Assembly (NCBI GenBank): GCA_902513955.1
Contig: CABXOW010000011.1
Coordinates: 1 to 43,377 of the forward strand
Direction of reading: 5' to 3'
DNA length: 43,377 nucleotides
Source of the DNA: an uncultured Pelagibacteraceae bacterium
GTDB lineage: Bacteria > Pseudomonadota > Alphaproteobacteria > Pelagibacterales > Pelagibacteraceae
Part shown: piece by piece, positions 35,091-43,377 of the stretch
Layout: the number at the start of each line of letters is the position of its first letter
Numbering within the stretch: the first letter of the stretch is position 1
Notes under the pieces: generated by a model
Told to the model about the DNA's origin: nothing
The model's database searches: none
The model's input: only the letters and a program-made list of their open reading frames with translations
Translations under genes and position numbers: made by a program

Positions 35091-35102
35091 CTATCTTGAT
35101 CT

Positions 35103-35351
35103 TTATTTTCTTAATCCCAATTTTGACAGTACATTTTTGTAAGAATCCATTTTTGTATTCTTTAGGTATTCTAACAATTTCTTTCTTCTATTTACCGCTC
35201 TCAACAATCCAACAGATGAATGTTTATCTTTTTTGAATTGCTTAATATGTGTAGAGAGAGTTTCAATTTTCTCTGTTAGCAAAGCAATCTGTACCTCTGA
35301 AGATCCAGTATCTTTTTCGTGCATTGCTAGTTCTTGTGCCTTTTTGTTCAT
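35103..35351 (-). CDS. rpsO: 30S ribosomal protein S15
   Basis: Small-subunit protein of 82 residues binding the 16S rRNA central domain. DTGSSEVQIALLTEKIETLSTH and RRKKLLEYLKNTKMDSY are the S15 signatures. The N-terminal helix is a few residues shorter than in E. coli S15 (89). It starts 12 bases after the rbfA stop, so the truB gene usually found between them is missing at this place. Confidence 0.97.
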   Translation of the reverse strand: MNKKAQELAMHEKDTGSSEVQIALLTEKIETLSTHIKQFKKDKHSSVGLLRAVNRRKKLLEYLKNTKMDSYKNVLSKLGLRK

Positions 35352-35363
35352 GCCTCTTTTTTC

Positions 35364-35732
35364 CTATTTATTTGTTTGTTTTATTAAGTTTTCTATTTTT
35401 TCCGCATACTCAAAAGACTCATCTTTTTTAAAGAGTAATTTTGGTAAAAATTTCATAACCACTTTTTGTGATAAAATTTTTCTAATTAAAAATGAGTATT
35501 TCTTTAAAACTTCAATAACTTGCTCTGCATTTTTACCACCTAATGGAAGAACATATGCTTTAGCTATTTTCAAATCTTGACTCATTCTAACCTCAGTAAC
35601 CGTTATAGTATTAGTTTCTAAATTCGGGACCTTAGCCTCATTTTTTATAAAAATCATGCTTAAAGACTGCTTGATCATTTCTCCAACTCTTAGTTGTCTT
35701 TGAGATATTGGCTTTCCAATTCTATCGCTCAT
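35364..35732 (-). CDS. rbfA: Ribosome-binding factor A
   Basis: Late 30S maturation factor of 122 residues with a KH-like fold. SQRQLRVGEMIKQSLSMIF is the usual first helix, and ITVTEVRMSQDLKIAKAYVLP with the following helix KVVMKFLPKLLFKKDES is the conserved core. It shares one base with the infB stop (TAATG), so it is translated with it. Confidence 0.93.
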   Translation of the reverse strand: MSDRIGKPISQRQLRVGEMIKQSLSMIFIKNEAKVPNLETNTITVTEVRMSQDLKIAKAYVLPLGGKNAEQVIEVLKKYSFLIRKILSQKVVMKFLPKLLFKKDESFEYAEKIENLIKQTNK

Positions 35733-37951
35733 TAAATCATTCTCTCTGTGGATGTTACACTAAACGCCTCTATTGTGTCGTTTTTTTGGAAATCCATGTA
35801 ATCTTTTACGGTTATTCCACACTCTTGGCCGTTACTAACCTGTTTTACTTGGTTTTTTTCTCTAAATAGAGTTCCTACTTTTCCTGTATAAATAATCGCT
35901 CCATCTCTAATTATTCTAACATCTGAAGTGGTTGTGATTTCTCCTTCCATCACTTTTGAACCTGCTACTTTTCCAGCTCCTGAAACTTTGAATATTTCTA
36001 AAATTTGAGCTGTACCTGTAACTGTCTCTTGAATATCAGGCGATAATAAACCTGACATCTTTTGTTTTATATAATCTAAGACTTCATAAATAATATTATA
36101 TGATGAGATTTTAATTTTTTCATTTTCTGCTAATTTTTTTGCTTCCTTGCTTGGTTTAACATTGAACGCTATTAAGACTGCATTTGAAGCTTTTGCTAAT
36201 GTAACATCTGTTTCAGTTACCATTCCAATATCTGCTAAAATTATTTTTGGTTTAACTTCATCATGTTTAATCTGACTAACTGCATTTTTTATTGCCTCAG
36301 ATGATCCATGAACATCTGATTTAATTATTAAATTTAGTTCTTCTGCTGAATTATCTAAAAAAGCTGATTCTTGAGTTGCAAATGATAACGGGTTTTTAGT
36401 ATCTTTACTTTCTTGAGCTCTATTTTCACTTAAAGTTTTTGCCTCTTTTTCATTATCAACAACAATAAAATCATCTCCGGCTTTTGCCGCACCATTAATT
36501 CCTAAAATCTCAACTGGTGCTGACGGAGGTGCTTTATTGATATTTTTACCTTTATCATCAATTATTGCTCTAACTTTTCCCCATTTCAAACCACTAACAA
36601 AAAAATCACCTTTTTTTAAAGTTCCAGTAGTTACTATGATTGTCGCGACAGGTCCTCTTCCAACATCAATTTTAGACTCTAATACAACTCCTGTAGCCTT
36701 AGACTCAAAATCAGTTTTTAAATCTAATATTTCAGCTTGTAAAACGATTGCTTCAACTAATTTATCTAAATTCATTTTAGTAGTTGCTGAAATTTCAATC
36801 ATTAAAGTATCTCCTGATAAATCTTCAGCGATTAGTTCATGTTCTAATAATTGATTTTTTATTTTTTGAGGATCAGCTTCTGGTAAATCACATTTATTAA
36901 TAGCTACAACAATTGGAACATTTGCCGCTTTTGCGTGTTTTATAGACTCTACTGTTTGTGGTTTAACGCCATCATCAGCAGCAACAACTAAAACTACTAC
37001 ATCTGTCAATTTGGATCCTCTTGCTCTCATTTCGGTAAATGCTGCGTGACCTGGTGTATCAATAAAAGTTAATTTATTAGATTGGCTTTCTATTTGATAA
37101 GCTCCAATGTGTTGGGTGATTCCACCAAATTCTCCAGACACAACATTCGCACTTCTTAAAACATCAAGCACCGAAGTTTTACCATGATCTACGTGACCCA
37201 TAACAGTAATAATTGGTGGTCTATTTTTTAAATTTTCAACTCTAGTAGCTTTAATTTTTTGAATTATTTCTTCAGCTTTTTCTTCTCTTATTGGATTGTG
37301 TCCAAACTCTTTAACTAAAAACTCTGCTGTGTCTGCAGCTAGTGTTTGGTTAATAGTTACTGTCACACCCATACCAAATAAATATTTAATAACATTACTT
37401 GATTGTTCAGCCATCCTATTAGCAAGCTCTCTTACTGTAATGGCTTCTGGAATATTTACATCTCGTTTTACAGGTTTTAAACTTTCTTGAACTTCTTCTT
37501 TAGTTAAATTTTTATTTTCTTTTTGTCTTGCTCTTTTAACAGAAGCTAAACTTCTTTCTCTTGCTTCAATTTCATCACTAAGTGCTCTTGAAACTGTTAA
37601 TTTTAATTCTCTTTTTTTAGTTCCAGCTTTTAAAGTTTTTTTATCTTTGTTATCATTATCCCCTTTAAGTCTCTTTGTAGCTCTTTGCTCTGCTAACTTT
37701 CTTCGCTCAAAATCATTTGTTATCAGAGGTGATTTATGTGCAAATGACGGTTTTACAGGAGCGCCTCTATTAAATGTTGAGGAAGTTTTTGGCTTAAAAC
37801 TTCCGGGTCTAGAGGATCCACTTCTGCTTGGAAATTTGTTTGGTTGTTTTTCAATTACTACAGAGTTTTTTCCTTTAGTCTTTGCAATCTCAATATTTTT
37901 GAAGGATTTTTTGGCTGAACCAGATATTGTTAATTTTGTTTTCTTTTCCAT
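35732..37951 (-). CDS. infB: Translation initiation factor IF-2
   Basis: GTPase that places initiator tRNA on the 30S subunit, 739 residues. The N-terminal 150 residues are basic and low in complexity, and an IF2_N segment (AITVRELANRMAEQSSNVIK) follows. The GTPase domain has GHVDHGKTSVL (G1), DTPGHAAF (G3) and AINKCDLPEADP (G4). Domains II-IV are complete to the C-terminal initiator tRNA-binding part. The protein is short compared with other alphaproteobacterial IF-2 (often about 900), because of a trimmed N-terminal region. It starts ten bases after nusA with no ylxR between. Confidence 0.97.
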   Translation of the reverse strand: MEKKTKLTISGSAKKSFKNIEIAKTKGKNSVVIEKQPNKFPSRSGSSRPGSFKPKTSSTFNRGAPVKPSFAHKSPLITNDFERRKLAEQRATKRLKGDNDNKDKKTLKAGTKKRELKLTVSRALSDEIEARERSLASVKRARQKENKNLTKEEVQESLKPVKRDVNIPEAITVRELANRMAEQSSNVIKYLFGMGVTVTINQTLAADTAEFLVKEFGHNPIREEKAEEIIQKIKATRVENLKNRPPIITVMGHVDHGKTSVLDVLRSANVVSGEFGGITQHIGAYQIESQSNKLTFIDTPGHAAFTEMRARGSKLTDVVVLVVAADDGVKPQTVESIKHAKAANVPIVVAINKCDLPEADPQKIKNQLLEHELIAEDLSGDTLMIEISATTKMNLDKLVEAIVLQAEILDLKTDFESKATGVVLESKIDVGRGPVATIIVTTGTLKKGDFFVSGLKWGKVRAIIDDKGKNINKAPPSAPVEILGINGAAKAGDDFIVVDNEKEAKTLSENRAQESKDTKNPLSFATQESAFLDNSAEELNLIIKSDVHGSSEAIKNAVSQIKHDEVKPKIILADIGMVTETDVTLAKASNAVLIAFNVKPSKEAKKLAENEKIKISSYNIIYEVLDYIKQKMSGLLSPDIQETVTGTAQILEIFKVSGAGKVAGSKVMEGEITTTSDVRIIRDGAIIYTGKVGTLFREKNQVKQVSNGQECGITVKDYMDFQKNDTIEAFSVTSTERMI

Positions 37952-37961
37952 AGCTCATTAC

Positions 37962-39515
37962 TCAATCTTTATAGATAATATTTCTTGCAGACATAATCAA
38001 TTCATCTGCTTCTTCTTTTGATAAAGCAAAATCCTCTAGATAACCTTGGATTTTTACTCTTTCACCTTTAACAATATCATATCCGCCTGTCAGCTCATCT
38101 GATGCTAAATCAGCAAAATCTTCCAATGTAAGAATCTTTTGTTCACCTAAAGTCATTAACATACCAGGTGTTAAACCTTTTAAGTTTATTAAAACATCCT
38201 GAAGGCCCAATTCCTTGATTCTGTCAGAAATATCTTCCTGATCTCTTTGATAAAATTCTTTTGCTCTTTCTATAAGAGCTTTAGCTGTATCTTCTTCTAT
38301 ACCCTCAATTTTCATCAAACTTTCAACCGAAGTGTCTTTAATATCATCTATCGATGAAAAACCTTCGGCCACGAGCAATTGACCAAGTGTTTCATCAAGT
38401 TCTAAATTTTTTACAAAGTTTTCTGTTTTTTCCCTAAATTCAGATTGTCTTCTTTCAGAGTCTTCTGCATCAGTCATTATATTAATTTCATAATTTAATA
38501 ACTTTGTTGCAAGTCTTACATTTTGACCCCTACGTCCGATCGCTTTACTTAAATTTTCTTCAGTTAAAATCACGTCTAATTTTTTTCTTTCTAAATCAAC
38601 ATTTACTCTCTGAACTTCTGCTGGTGATAAAGCATTTGAAACTAAAATTGCTGGATCTTCTGACCAATTTACAATATCAATTTTTTCGCCTTGTAATTCA
38701 TTTACAACAGCTTGAACTCTAGAACCTCTCATACCCACACAAGCTCCAACCGGGTCAAGAGATGTATCAACTGCTTTTACACAAATTTTTGCTCTGCTAC
38801 CTGGGTCTCTTGATGAAGATTTAATTTCAATCAATCCATCATAAATTTCTGGCACCTCTTGTACGAAAAGTTTTTCCATAAACTTAGGATGTGCTCTTGA
38901 TAAGAAGATTTGTTGTCCTCTTGGCTCTCTTCTTACATCATAACAATAAGCTTTAATTCTATCACCAGCTTTAATGTTTTCTCTTGGTATCATTTCATTT
39001 TTCTGAATAATTGCTTCTGTACGCCCAAGATCGGCAATTACATTTCCAAATTCTAATCGTTTAACAATTCCACTTAAAATTGTATCTTTTTTATCAATAA
39101 AGTCATTATACTGTCTTTCTCTTTCAGCTTCTCTTACATTAAAACTAATTACTTGTTTTGCGGTTTGAGCTGCAATTCTTCCAAAATCAAATGATGGCAG
39201 CGGTTGTAATATTTCGTCTCCAACTGCTTTATCTTTGTTAGTTTCATTTAGATTAATTGCATCTTCAAGTTTAATTTCTGTATTAGAATTTTCAGGATTT
39301 TCAGCAACAATCAATTTTCTAAAAATTTCAATGTCACCATTATCTCTATTAATTGAGACTTTTATTTCATTTTCCTGGCCAAATTTAGATTTAGCTGCTT
39401 TTGCGATTCCAGTTTCCATCGAACTAATGATTAGTTCTTTATCGATGGATTTTTCTAAAGCAACAGCTTCAGCTATTCTTAATAATTCTAGTTTATCTGC
39501 TCTTTTATTTAACAT
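37962..39515 (-). CDS. nusA: Transcription termination/antitermination protein NusA
   Basis: RNA polymerase-binding factor of 517 residues that promotes pausing and termination. An N-terminal polymerase-binding domain, S1 (ILSGIVKRLEFGNVIADLG), KH1 and KH2 (VGACVGMRGSRVQAVV and KAIGRRGQNVRLATKLL) are followed by two C-terminal helix-hairpin-helix repeats (from about 350) as in Alphaproteobacteria. I use ATG 39515, giving MLNKRADKLELLR. An earlier frame extension to 39554 would lie inside the terminator hairpin and is rejected. rimP, normally upstream, is absent; metK is there instead. Confidence 0.95.
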   Translation of the reverse strand: MLNKRADKLELLRIAEAVALEKSIDKELIISSMETGIAKAAKSKFGQENEIKVSINRDNGDIEIFRKLIVAENPENSNTEIKLEDAINLNETNKDKAVGDEILQPLPSFDFGRIAAQTAKQVISFNVREAERERQYNDFIDKKDTILSGIVKRLEFGNVIADLGRTEAIIQKNEMIPRENIKAGDRIKAYCYDVRREPRGQQIFLSRAHPKFMEKLFVQEVPEIYDGLIEIKSSSRDPGSRAKICVKAVDTSLDPVGACVGMRGSRVQAVVNELQGEKIDIVNWSEDPAILVSNALSPAEVQRVNVDLERKKLDVILTEENLSKAIGRRGQNVRLATKLLNYEINIMTDAEDSERRQSEFREKTENFVKNLELDETLGQLLVAEGFSSIDDIKDTSVESLMKIEGIEEDTAKALIERAKEFYQRDQEDISDRIKELGLQDVLINLKGLTPGMLMTLGEQKILTLEDFADLASDELTGGYDIVKGERVKIQGYLEDFALSKEEADELIMSARNIIYKD

Positions 39516-39530
39516 ATTTTTGTTTACTTC

Positions 39531-39557
39531 AAAAAAAAATGGGCTAATGCCCATTTT
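39531..39557 (-). terminator. Intrinsic terminator/attenuator in the nusA leader
   Basis: AAAATGGGC (39536-39544) and GCCCATTTT (39549-39557) form a perfect nine-base-pair stem with a TAAT loop, followed on the minus strand by nine U. It ends only 15 bases before the nusA ATG. There is no room for a promoter between it and nusA, so nusA transcription must read through it. Confidence 0.85.
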
Positions 39558-39579
39558 GTAAATTCAATAATGTAAGGGC

Positions 39580-39607
39580 AATATAGTAAAGTTTTTTTTT
39601 AATTCAA
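39580..39607 (-). promoter_or_regulatory. Candidate promoter between metK and nusA
   Basis: Minus-strand TTGAAT (39607-39602, 4/6) and TATATT (39585-39580, 5/6) are 16 bases apart. The start would be near 39573, giving a leader of about 58 bases that contains the terminator. Confidence 0.5.
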
Positions 39608-39613
39608 CAGAAA

Positions 39614-40783
39614 CTATTTAGAAAAATTGCTTGTTTTATCAGTTTTTTCCCAAGAAAATGAACCGTTATCATCTGGCGTTCTTCCAAAGTGGCCATAGGC
39701 GGCTGTTTTCTCATATATCGGTTTATTTAAATTTAGCATCTTTCTAATTCCTCGAGGACTCAAGTCAAAATTTTCTTTTATACTATTTACAACAAATTTA
39801 TTTTTATCTAAATCGTTATCAAATAAATCTACATAAATTGATAATGGTTTAGATACACCAATTGCATAAGCTAATTGAATTAAACACTTGTCAGCAATTT
39901 TGGAGGCAACAACATTTTTTGCAATATATCTTGCTGCATAAGCTGCGGATCTATCTACTTTCGTTGGATCTTTTCCAGAAAAAGCTCCACCACCATGGGG
40001 TGCGGCACCGCCATACGTATCTACTATAATTTTTCTTCCTGTTAATCCACAGTCTCCATCTGGACCTCCAATAACAAAATTGCCTGTTGGATTAACATAA
40101 AACTCATCTTCATTAAAACCTTCAAGAAAATTTGATGGAATAGATTGTAACATATAAGGTCTCAATAAATCTCTAACCTGTGCTTGATTAACATCTGCAG
40201 AATGCTGGGAAGATATTACTACAGATTTTACTTTGGTAGGTTTTCCATCTACGTATTCAAAAGTAACTTGGCTCTTACTATCAGGTTCAATGTTTTTTAA
40301 CTTTCCTGCCTTTCTGTCTTCTGCCATTAATCTCAAAATTTTATGAGAGTAATGAATTGGTGCAGGCATTAAAACATCTGTCTCATTACAAGCATATCCA
40401 AACATAATACCTTGATCTCCAGCTCCTTCATCTTTATTTCCAGATGAGTCTACTCCCATTGCAATATCAGCAGATTGAGAATGAAGATGACTTTCTATTT
40501 TTGTTGCTTCTTTCCAAGTAAAACCTTCTTGATCATATCCGATGTTTTTTATGCAATTTCTAACTTTTTCAATTAATTCATCTTGTTTTATTTCAGGACC
40601 TCTGACTTCCCCCGCCAAAACTACTTTATTAGTTGTTGTAAGTGTTTCACATGCAACTCTTGAGAAAGGATCTCCAGAAAGATAACTATCAACTACCATA
40701 TCTGAAATTCTATCTGAAACTTTATCCGGATGGCCTTCAGATACTGATTCACTTGTAAAAAGAAAATTTTTTAAATTACTCAT
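39614..40783 (-). CDS. metK: S-adenosylmethionine synthase
   Basis: Makes SAM from methionine and ATP, 389 residues, cytoplasmic tetramer. [16 protein letters not shown] is the N-terminal ATP site, [12 protein letters not shown] the first signature, and [19 protein letters not shown] the second. The C-terminal part is complete. ATG 40783 overlaps the lnt stop by four bases (ATGA), so it has no independent leader and no SAM riboswitch in front. Confidence 0.97.
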   Translation of the reverse strand: MSNLKNFLFTSESVSEGHPDKVSDRISDMVVDSYLSGDPFSRVACETLTTTNKVVLAGEVRGPEIKQDELIEKVRNCIKNIGYDQEGFTWKEATKIESHLHSQSADIAMGVDSSGNKDEGAGDQGIMFGYACNETDVLMPAPIHYSHKILRLMAEDRKAGKLKNIEPDSKSQVTFEYVDGKPTKVKSVVISSQHSADVNQAQVRDLLRPYMLQSIPSNFLEGFNEDEFYVNPTGNFVIGGPDGDCGLTGRKIIVDTYGGAAPHGGGAFSGKDPTKVDRSAAYAARYIAKNVVASKIADKCLIQLAYAIGVSKPLSIYVDLFDNDLDKNKFVVNSIKENFDLSPRGIRKMLNLNKPIYEKTAAYGHFGRTPDDNGSFSWEKTDKTSNFSK

Positions 40784-42321
40784 TTTTTAAATCTATTAAA
40801 TGAAAATATCATAAAAATATATAGTAAAATTAATGTTATAAAAATTTTATTTCCATATTTAGAAAATAATGTTGGTTGTATTTTTTTTACTTCTTTAAAA
40901 TCAACATAGCCTGATTTACCATATTCAACCTTTTGCTCTACAATCCCTAAAGGATTAACAATAGCTGCGATACCATTGTTTGATGAACGTAATAAATATT
41001 TACCACTTTCAATTGCTCTAAAAATGCTATGTGCAAAGTGTTGCTTATATCCTATTGATTTACCAAACCATCCATCTTCAGAAATATTTACCATAAAATC
41101 AAAACTTGGATTTTTAAATAGTTTTCCTGAATAAATTATCTCATAACAAATCAATGGTAATATCTTTAAGGAAAAATCATCTTTTTTTATCTCTATGATT
41201 TTTCTTTCATTTCCTTTTGAAAATGATTGATAGTTATTGGTAATTACTCTTAAACCTAATTTTTTTAAAATATTTTCAAAAGGTAAAAACTCACCAAATG
41301 GGACTAGATTGATCTTATTATAAAAATTTAATATTTCTAAATTATGATCATAAATCGATAAGGAATTAAAATAATTAATTTTTTCTTTGTTAGTTTTCTG
41401 GCTATTAATCCCAATAAATAATAAATGATTTTTACTGAAAGCCTCTTTAAATAACCACTTAAATTTAACTAATTCCTCTCTAGAAACATCAGGAAGAATT
41501 CCTTCAGGCCAAATAAATATAGTTTTGTCATCTTTACTTGGTTCGCTTATGTCAATTAAATCATTTATTACTGAGACTGGATCAATATTTGAATAAAATC
41601 TATCAAGACTAATATTTGAACCTATGGCTCTAACTTTATATTCATAGTTTACAACATCTGATGAATTAAATGTTTCTTTATAAGAATACCCATACAGATA
41701 AAATAAAAATGGCAAGATTAAAAAAATAACACACACCCCTATGTCTTTTTTTGTTTCTCTCAAAATAAAAATTGCAGGACTAGCAAACAATGAGACACAA
41801 AATAGATTAAAACTATAAGTTCCTATTAATGAGGTTATGCTTAATATTTCTAAATGATTAACAAAACTATAGGCTATCAGATTCCAAGGAAAACCAGTTA
41901 AAATTGAACCTCTTATAAATTCAAAAATTCCAAAAAATAATGAAAAAATTAAAAAAGAACTTACTGTTTTTTTAGTTTTTGAAATTATAAAACAAAAAGT
42001 AGCTAATCCATAAAAAATTGCCAGAAAGGAAGGTATTAAAATAATAGTTATAGGAATTAAAAATTGAAAGTTTTGATCAAATGTTAAAGATATCGATATC
42101 CAATATAAGCTTGATAAAATATAACCAAATCCAAATAGCCACCCATAAAAAAAGAAATATTTTTTACTTTGGATAATTTTTGATTTTTTAAACAGGAATA
42201 TAAAAAATGCACTAAAGGTAAAAAAATTTATTATTAAGTAATTGTATGGAGGCAAACTTAAAGATGAAGCTACACCTAAAGTAATTAAAAAAACTATTTC
42301 AATGTAATTTTTTTTTATCAA
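40780..42321 (-). CDS. lnt: Apolipoprotein N-acyltransferase
   Basis: Inner-membrane enzyme that adds the third acyl chain to lipoproteins, 513 residues. About six to eight hydrophobic segments up to residue 210 precede a periplasmic nitrilase-like domain. Its triad is E in [11 protein letters not shown] in [15 protein letters not shown] and C in [13 protein letters not shown] final membrane segment ends the protein. It starts one base after ybeY. The corC/hlyC gene usual between ybeY and lnt is missing. Confidence 0.94.
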   Translation of the reverse strand: MIKKNYIEIVFLITLGVASSLSLPPYNYLIINFFTFSAFFIFLFKKSKIIQSKKYFFFYGWLFGFGYILSSLYWISISLTFDQNFQFLIPITIILIPSFLAIFYGLATFCFIISKTKKTVSSFLIFSLFFGIFEFIRGSILTGFPWNLIAYSFVNHLEILSITSLIGTYSFNLFCVSLFASPAIFILRETKKDIGVCVIFLILPFLFYLYGYSYKETFNSSDVVNYEYKVRAIGSNISLDRFYSNIDPVSVINDLIDISEPSKDDKTIFIWPEGILPDVSREELVKFKWLFKEAFSKNHLLFIGINSQKTNKEKINYFNSLSIYDHNLEILNFYNKINLVPFGEFLPFENILKKLGLRVITNNYQSFSKGNERKIIEIKKDDFSLKILPLICYEIIYSGKLFKNPSFDFMVNISEDGWFGKSIGYKQHFAHSIFRAIESGKYLLRSSNNGIAAIVNPLGIVEQKVEYGKSGYVDFKEVKKIQPTLFSKYGNKIFITLILLYIFMIFSFNRFKK

Positions 42322-42322
42322 T

Positions 42323-42784
42323 CTAGTTAATCTTTGAAATTACTGATTTATATATTTTTTCTTCCTCGCTTATCATTCTTTTATAATCTTTATCTTTAAT
42401 ATGATTAAAATCTAGTAAGTGAAGGAATCCATGTATAAAAGTTTTAATTACTTTTTCTTTAAAATTTTTAATGTTTTGTGATCTAGGTTTATTCATAAAA
42501 TTATAACTAATTATAATATCTCCAATATAAGTTTTTTTAGATATCAATGTTTTTTTAGCAAAAGGGAATGATAGAATATCTGTGGACTTATTTTTATTTC
42601 TAAAGTTTTTATTTAACTTTTTGATACATCTATTATTTGAGAGAAGTAAAGTAAGGGTTATTTTCTTGTTAGGAAATCGGTATTTTCTTGGAAACAAATT
42701 ACAAATTTCTTTAAAAAAAAATTCTTTTTTTCGTAGTTTTTTTGACCAAGCTTTCTCTTCTGAGAAAACTTCAATACTAATCAT
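42323..42784 (-). CDS. ybeY: Endoribonuclease YbeY (rRNA maturation factor)
   Basis: Metal-dependent RNase of 153 residues acting in 16S rRNA 3' maturation. The zinc site is in HGFLHLLDFNH, and the upstream LNKNFRNKNKSTDILSFPF block is the second hallmark. It overlaps the end of phoH by eight bases, and lnt follows one base after its stop. All three belong to the same minus-strand run. Confidence 0.94.
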   Translation of the reverse strand: MISIEVFSEEKAWSKKLRKKEFFFKEICNLFPRKYRFPNKKITLTLLLSNNRCIKKLNKNFRNKNKSTDILSFPFAKKTLISKKTYIGDIIISYNFMNKPRSQNIKNFKEKVIKTFIHGFLHLLDFNHIKDKDYKRMISEEEKIYKSVISKIN

Positions 42785-43377
42785 TTTTTGAGTAGGCTTT
42801 AACTATTTTGGAGACAAGTGGGTGTCTAACCACATCTGAATGATCAAAATCAACTACTGATATTTCATTTAAATGACCTAATAACTCTTTCGATCTCACT
42901 AACCCTGACATATTTTTATTTGGTAAATCAATTTGAGTTGGGTCACCATTTACAACTATTTTAGAATTTTCTCCTATTCTGGTTAAAAACATTTTAATTT
43001 GAGTGTCAGTTGCATTCTGAGACTCATCCAAGATTGCAAACGAATTTTTTAAAGTTCTTCCTCTCATAAAAGCAAGTGGTGCTATTTCAATATCACCAAT
43101 TTCAATCATTCTTTGAATTTTTTCAAAATCAAAAAGATCATACAAAGAATCATATAAAGGTCTCAAATAAGGATCAACTTTTTCTTTCATATCACCTGGT
43201 AAAAACCCCAATCTTTCTCCTGCTTCTACTGCCGGTCTAGATAAAATTATTCTTTCAATTTTTTTTTCTAACAACATTGTAAGACCTACAGCTACTGCTA
43301 AAAATGTTTTACCAGTCCCTGCAGGACCTGCAGAAATTATTATGTCGCTTTGTCTCAAAGCTCTTACATAATCTTTT
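42777..43377 (-). CDS. phoH: PhoH-family ATPase (N-terminus beyond window)
   Basis: The C-terminal 200 or so residues of a PhoH-like protein, a P-loop ATPase probably acting on RNA with YbeY. Walker A is GPAGTGKT, Walker B is AILDESQNAT, and VVNGDPTQIDLP is the family's third motif. The frame stays open through the right edge (KDYVRAL before RQSDIIIS), so the start lies outside. The downstream overlap with ybeY is the common phoH-ybeY pair. Confidence 0.95.
   Translation of the reverse strand, partial: KDYVRALRQSDIIISAGPAGTGKTFLAVAVGLTMLLEKKIERIILSRPAVEAGERLGFLPGDMKEKVDPYLRPLYDSLYDLFDFEKIQRMIEIGDIEIAPLAFMRGRTLKNSFAILDESQNATDTQIKMFLTRIGENSKIVVNGDPTQIDLPNKNMSGLVRSKELLGHLNEISVVDFDHSDVVRHPLVSKIVKAYSKND

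Noticed and set aside
39516..39554. N-terminal extension of nusA
   Set aside because: It falls within the terminator hairpin and adds residues unlike the NusA family start.
40784..40840. SAM riboswitch before metK
   Set aside because: metK starts inside the end of lnt (ATGA overlap), so there is no leader to hold one.

Overview
The window looks like a piece of chromosome from the SAR11 clade (Candidatus Pelagibacter and relatives, Alphaproteobacteria). This is inferred from very AT-rich DNA with poly-A/poly-T runs, extremely short intergenic gaps, one-to-four-base gene overlaps, small lysine-rich proteins, and alphaproteobacterial gene orders: dnaN-dnaA-rpsT-mutM-ubiE-ubiB-coaBC-dut, tlpA/argH-lptM-lysA, irr/fabA-fabB-fabI, helicase-fdxA-carD, phoH-ybeY-lnt-metK-nusA-infB-rbfA-rpsO-pnp. 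I see no prophage, insertion sequence, CRISPR array or obvious island. It is a core-genome window, and the interest lies in streamlining, control sites and small genes.

Layout. 1-4632 (minus): aminotransferase, a TAXI-type TRAP binding protein, a hairpin, the fused TRAP permease and the first codons of another gene. 4806-8881 (plus): SUV3-like helicase, TerB-like protein, 7Fe ferredoxin, and a CarD-family regulator with a histone-H1-like lysine-rich N-terminal tail. 8942-9043 (minus): a 33-residue protein of which 23 residues are Lys or Arg, facing carD across a shared terminator. 9244-11066 (minus): acyl-CoA ligase directly behind tRNA-Leu(CAA). 11128-12728 (plus): YqaA/DedA-like protein, dsbB, coq7. 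12725-13992 (minus): HNH endonuclease and esterase. 14042-14751: twin-TM protein facing a TlpA thioredoxin. 14776-18223 (plus): argH, a 43-residue LptM-like lipoprotein, lysA, plsC-like acyltransferase. 18220-22188 (minus): dnaN, dnaA, a 288-bp AT-rich gap with repeats, rpsT, mutM. 22220-27332 (plus): ubiE, ubiB, coaBC, dut, a ThiF/MoeB-like protein, an SH3 protein. 27325-30268 (minus): DUF3501 protein, CCG-type Fe-S oxidoreductase, rubrerythrin, then irr. 30364-32863 (plus): fabA, fabB, fabI. 32973-43377 (minus): pnp, rpsO, rbfA, infB, nusA, metK, lnt, ybeY, phoH (cut by the window edge).

How the parts work together. UbiE, UbiB and Coq7 are ubiquinone genes, and DsbB passes electrons to quinone. 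FabA/FabB/FabI make unsaturated and saturated fatty acids, with the PlsC-like enzyme and the acyl-CoA ligase downstream in lipid metabolism. Irr, rubrerythrin, the Fe-S oxidoreductase and DUF3501 form a probable iron/peroxide module. Two nearly identical 17-bp palindromic sites, before irr and before rubrerythrin, resemble the Irr binding site (ICE box). The minus-strand block at the right end is a translation and RNA-turnover superoperon lacking several usual members (rimP, ylxR, truB, corC). It carries an intrinsic terminator in the nusA leader that could be an autoregulatory attenuator.

The most promising new leads are the CarD/H1-tail protein facing a 33-residue basic peptide, the Irr-site pair around the rubrerythrin/Fe-S/DUF3501 module, and the nusA leader attenuator. 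All function calls come from reading motifs and gene order by eye; no database search was run.
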